This document shows positions 5,265 through 5,276 of a stretch of DNA of 5,276 nt, one piece after another. Position 1 is the stretch's first letter. Each line of letters starts with the position of its first letter. The DNA comes from Lachnoclostridium phytofermentans. GTDB taxonomy: Bacteria; Bacillota; Clostridia; Lachnospirales; Lachnospiraceae. Below the pieces are notes generated by a model. The model was not told the DNA's origin and ran no database searches. It saw nothing but the letters and a program-made list of their open reading frames with translations. The position numbers and the translations under genes were made by a program. Where the stretch lies: the NCBI GenBank assembly GCA_003526525.1, contig DPVV01000211.1:1-5276 (forward strand), read 5' to 3'.

Positions 5265-5276
5265 GGAATATAATCG

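Overview
The window looks like chromosomal DNA from a low-GC, AT-rich Firmicute. It most resembles Clostridia, possibly Lachnospiraceae. That placement is an inference from base composition, strong GGAGG ribosome-binding sites, U-tract terminators and gene content (a PAS/GGDEF/EAL regulator, NudC, and an archaeal-type aspartyl-tRNA synthetase). All supported genes lie on the + strand. No insertion sequence, phage gene, CRISPR array, tRNA or rRNA was seen.

Layout. (1) 2-1876 is the 3' part of a membrane-bound c-di-GMP signalling protein: a transmembrane segment followed by HAMP, PAS, GGDEF and EAL, with the catalytic motifs intact. It is closed by a strong terminator at 1883-1914. (2) 1915-2238 is an AT-rich spacer with two perfect long hairpins. 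The first is terminator-like and has no gene in front of it. The second abuts the -35 of the next promoter. (3) 2239-3096 is nudC, an NAD(H) pyrophosphatase / NAD-RNA decapping hydrolase of the Nudix family, probably transcribed alone and followed by a likely terminator at 3100-3167. (4) 3173-3743 is a promoter and an unusually long (~535 nt) structured leader. (5) 3744-5069 is an archaeal/eukaryotic-type aspartyl-tRNA synthetase (AspS2, candidate non-discriminating form). (6) 5070-5276 holds hairpins and a strong promoter for a gene beyond the window.

The most interesting part is the aspS2 leader. A short reading frame with a good ribosome-binding site (3282-3329) encodes MLISPMSILNRDDDR. 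It has an Asn codon and three consecutive Asp codons just before its stop. Immediately downstream are two mutually exclusive stems (3328-3337:3383-3392 and 3377-3386:3401-3410) and a terminator stem (3356-3362:3424-3430, then a U run). This is the architecture of a ribosome-mediated attenuator. A ribosome stalled for lack of Asp-tRNA (or Asn-tRNA) would leave the antiterminator free to form, while one reaching the stop codon would mask it and permit termination. Such a mechanism for an aminoacyl-tRNA synthetase would be notable in a Firmicute, where T-box riboswitches normally do this job; no T-box signature is visible here. A second structured segment with four more hairpins and a second strong terminator (3572-3614) lies between this attenuator and the gene, so the leader may be a two-stage control element. 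All of this is inferred from sequence alone.
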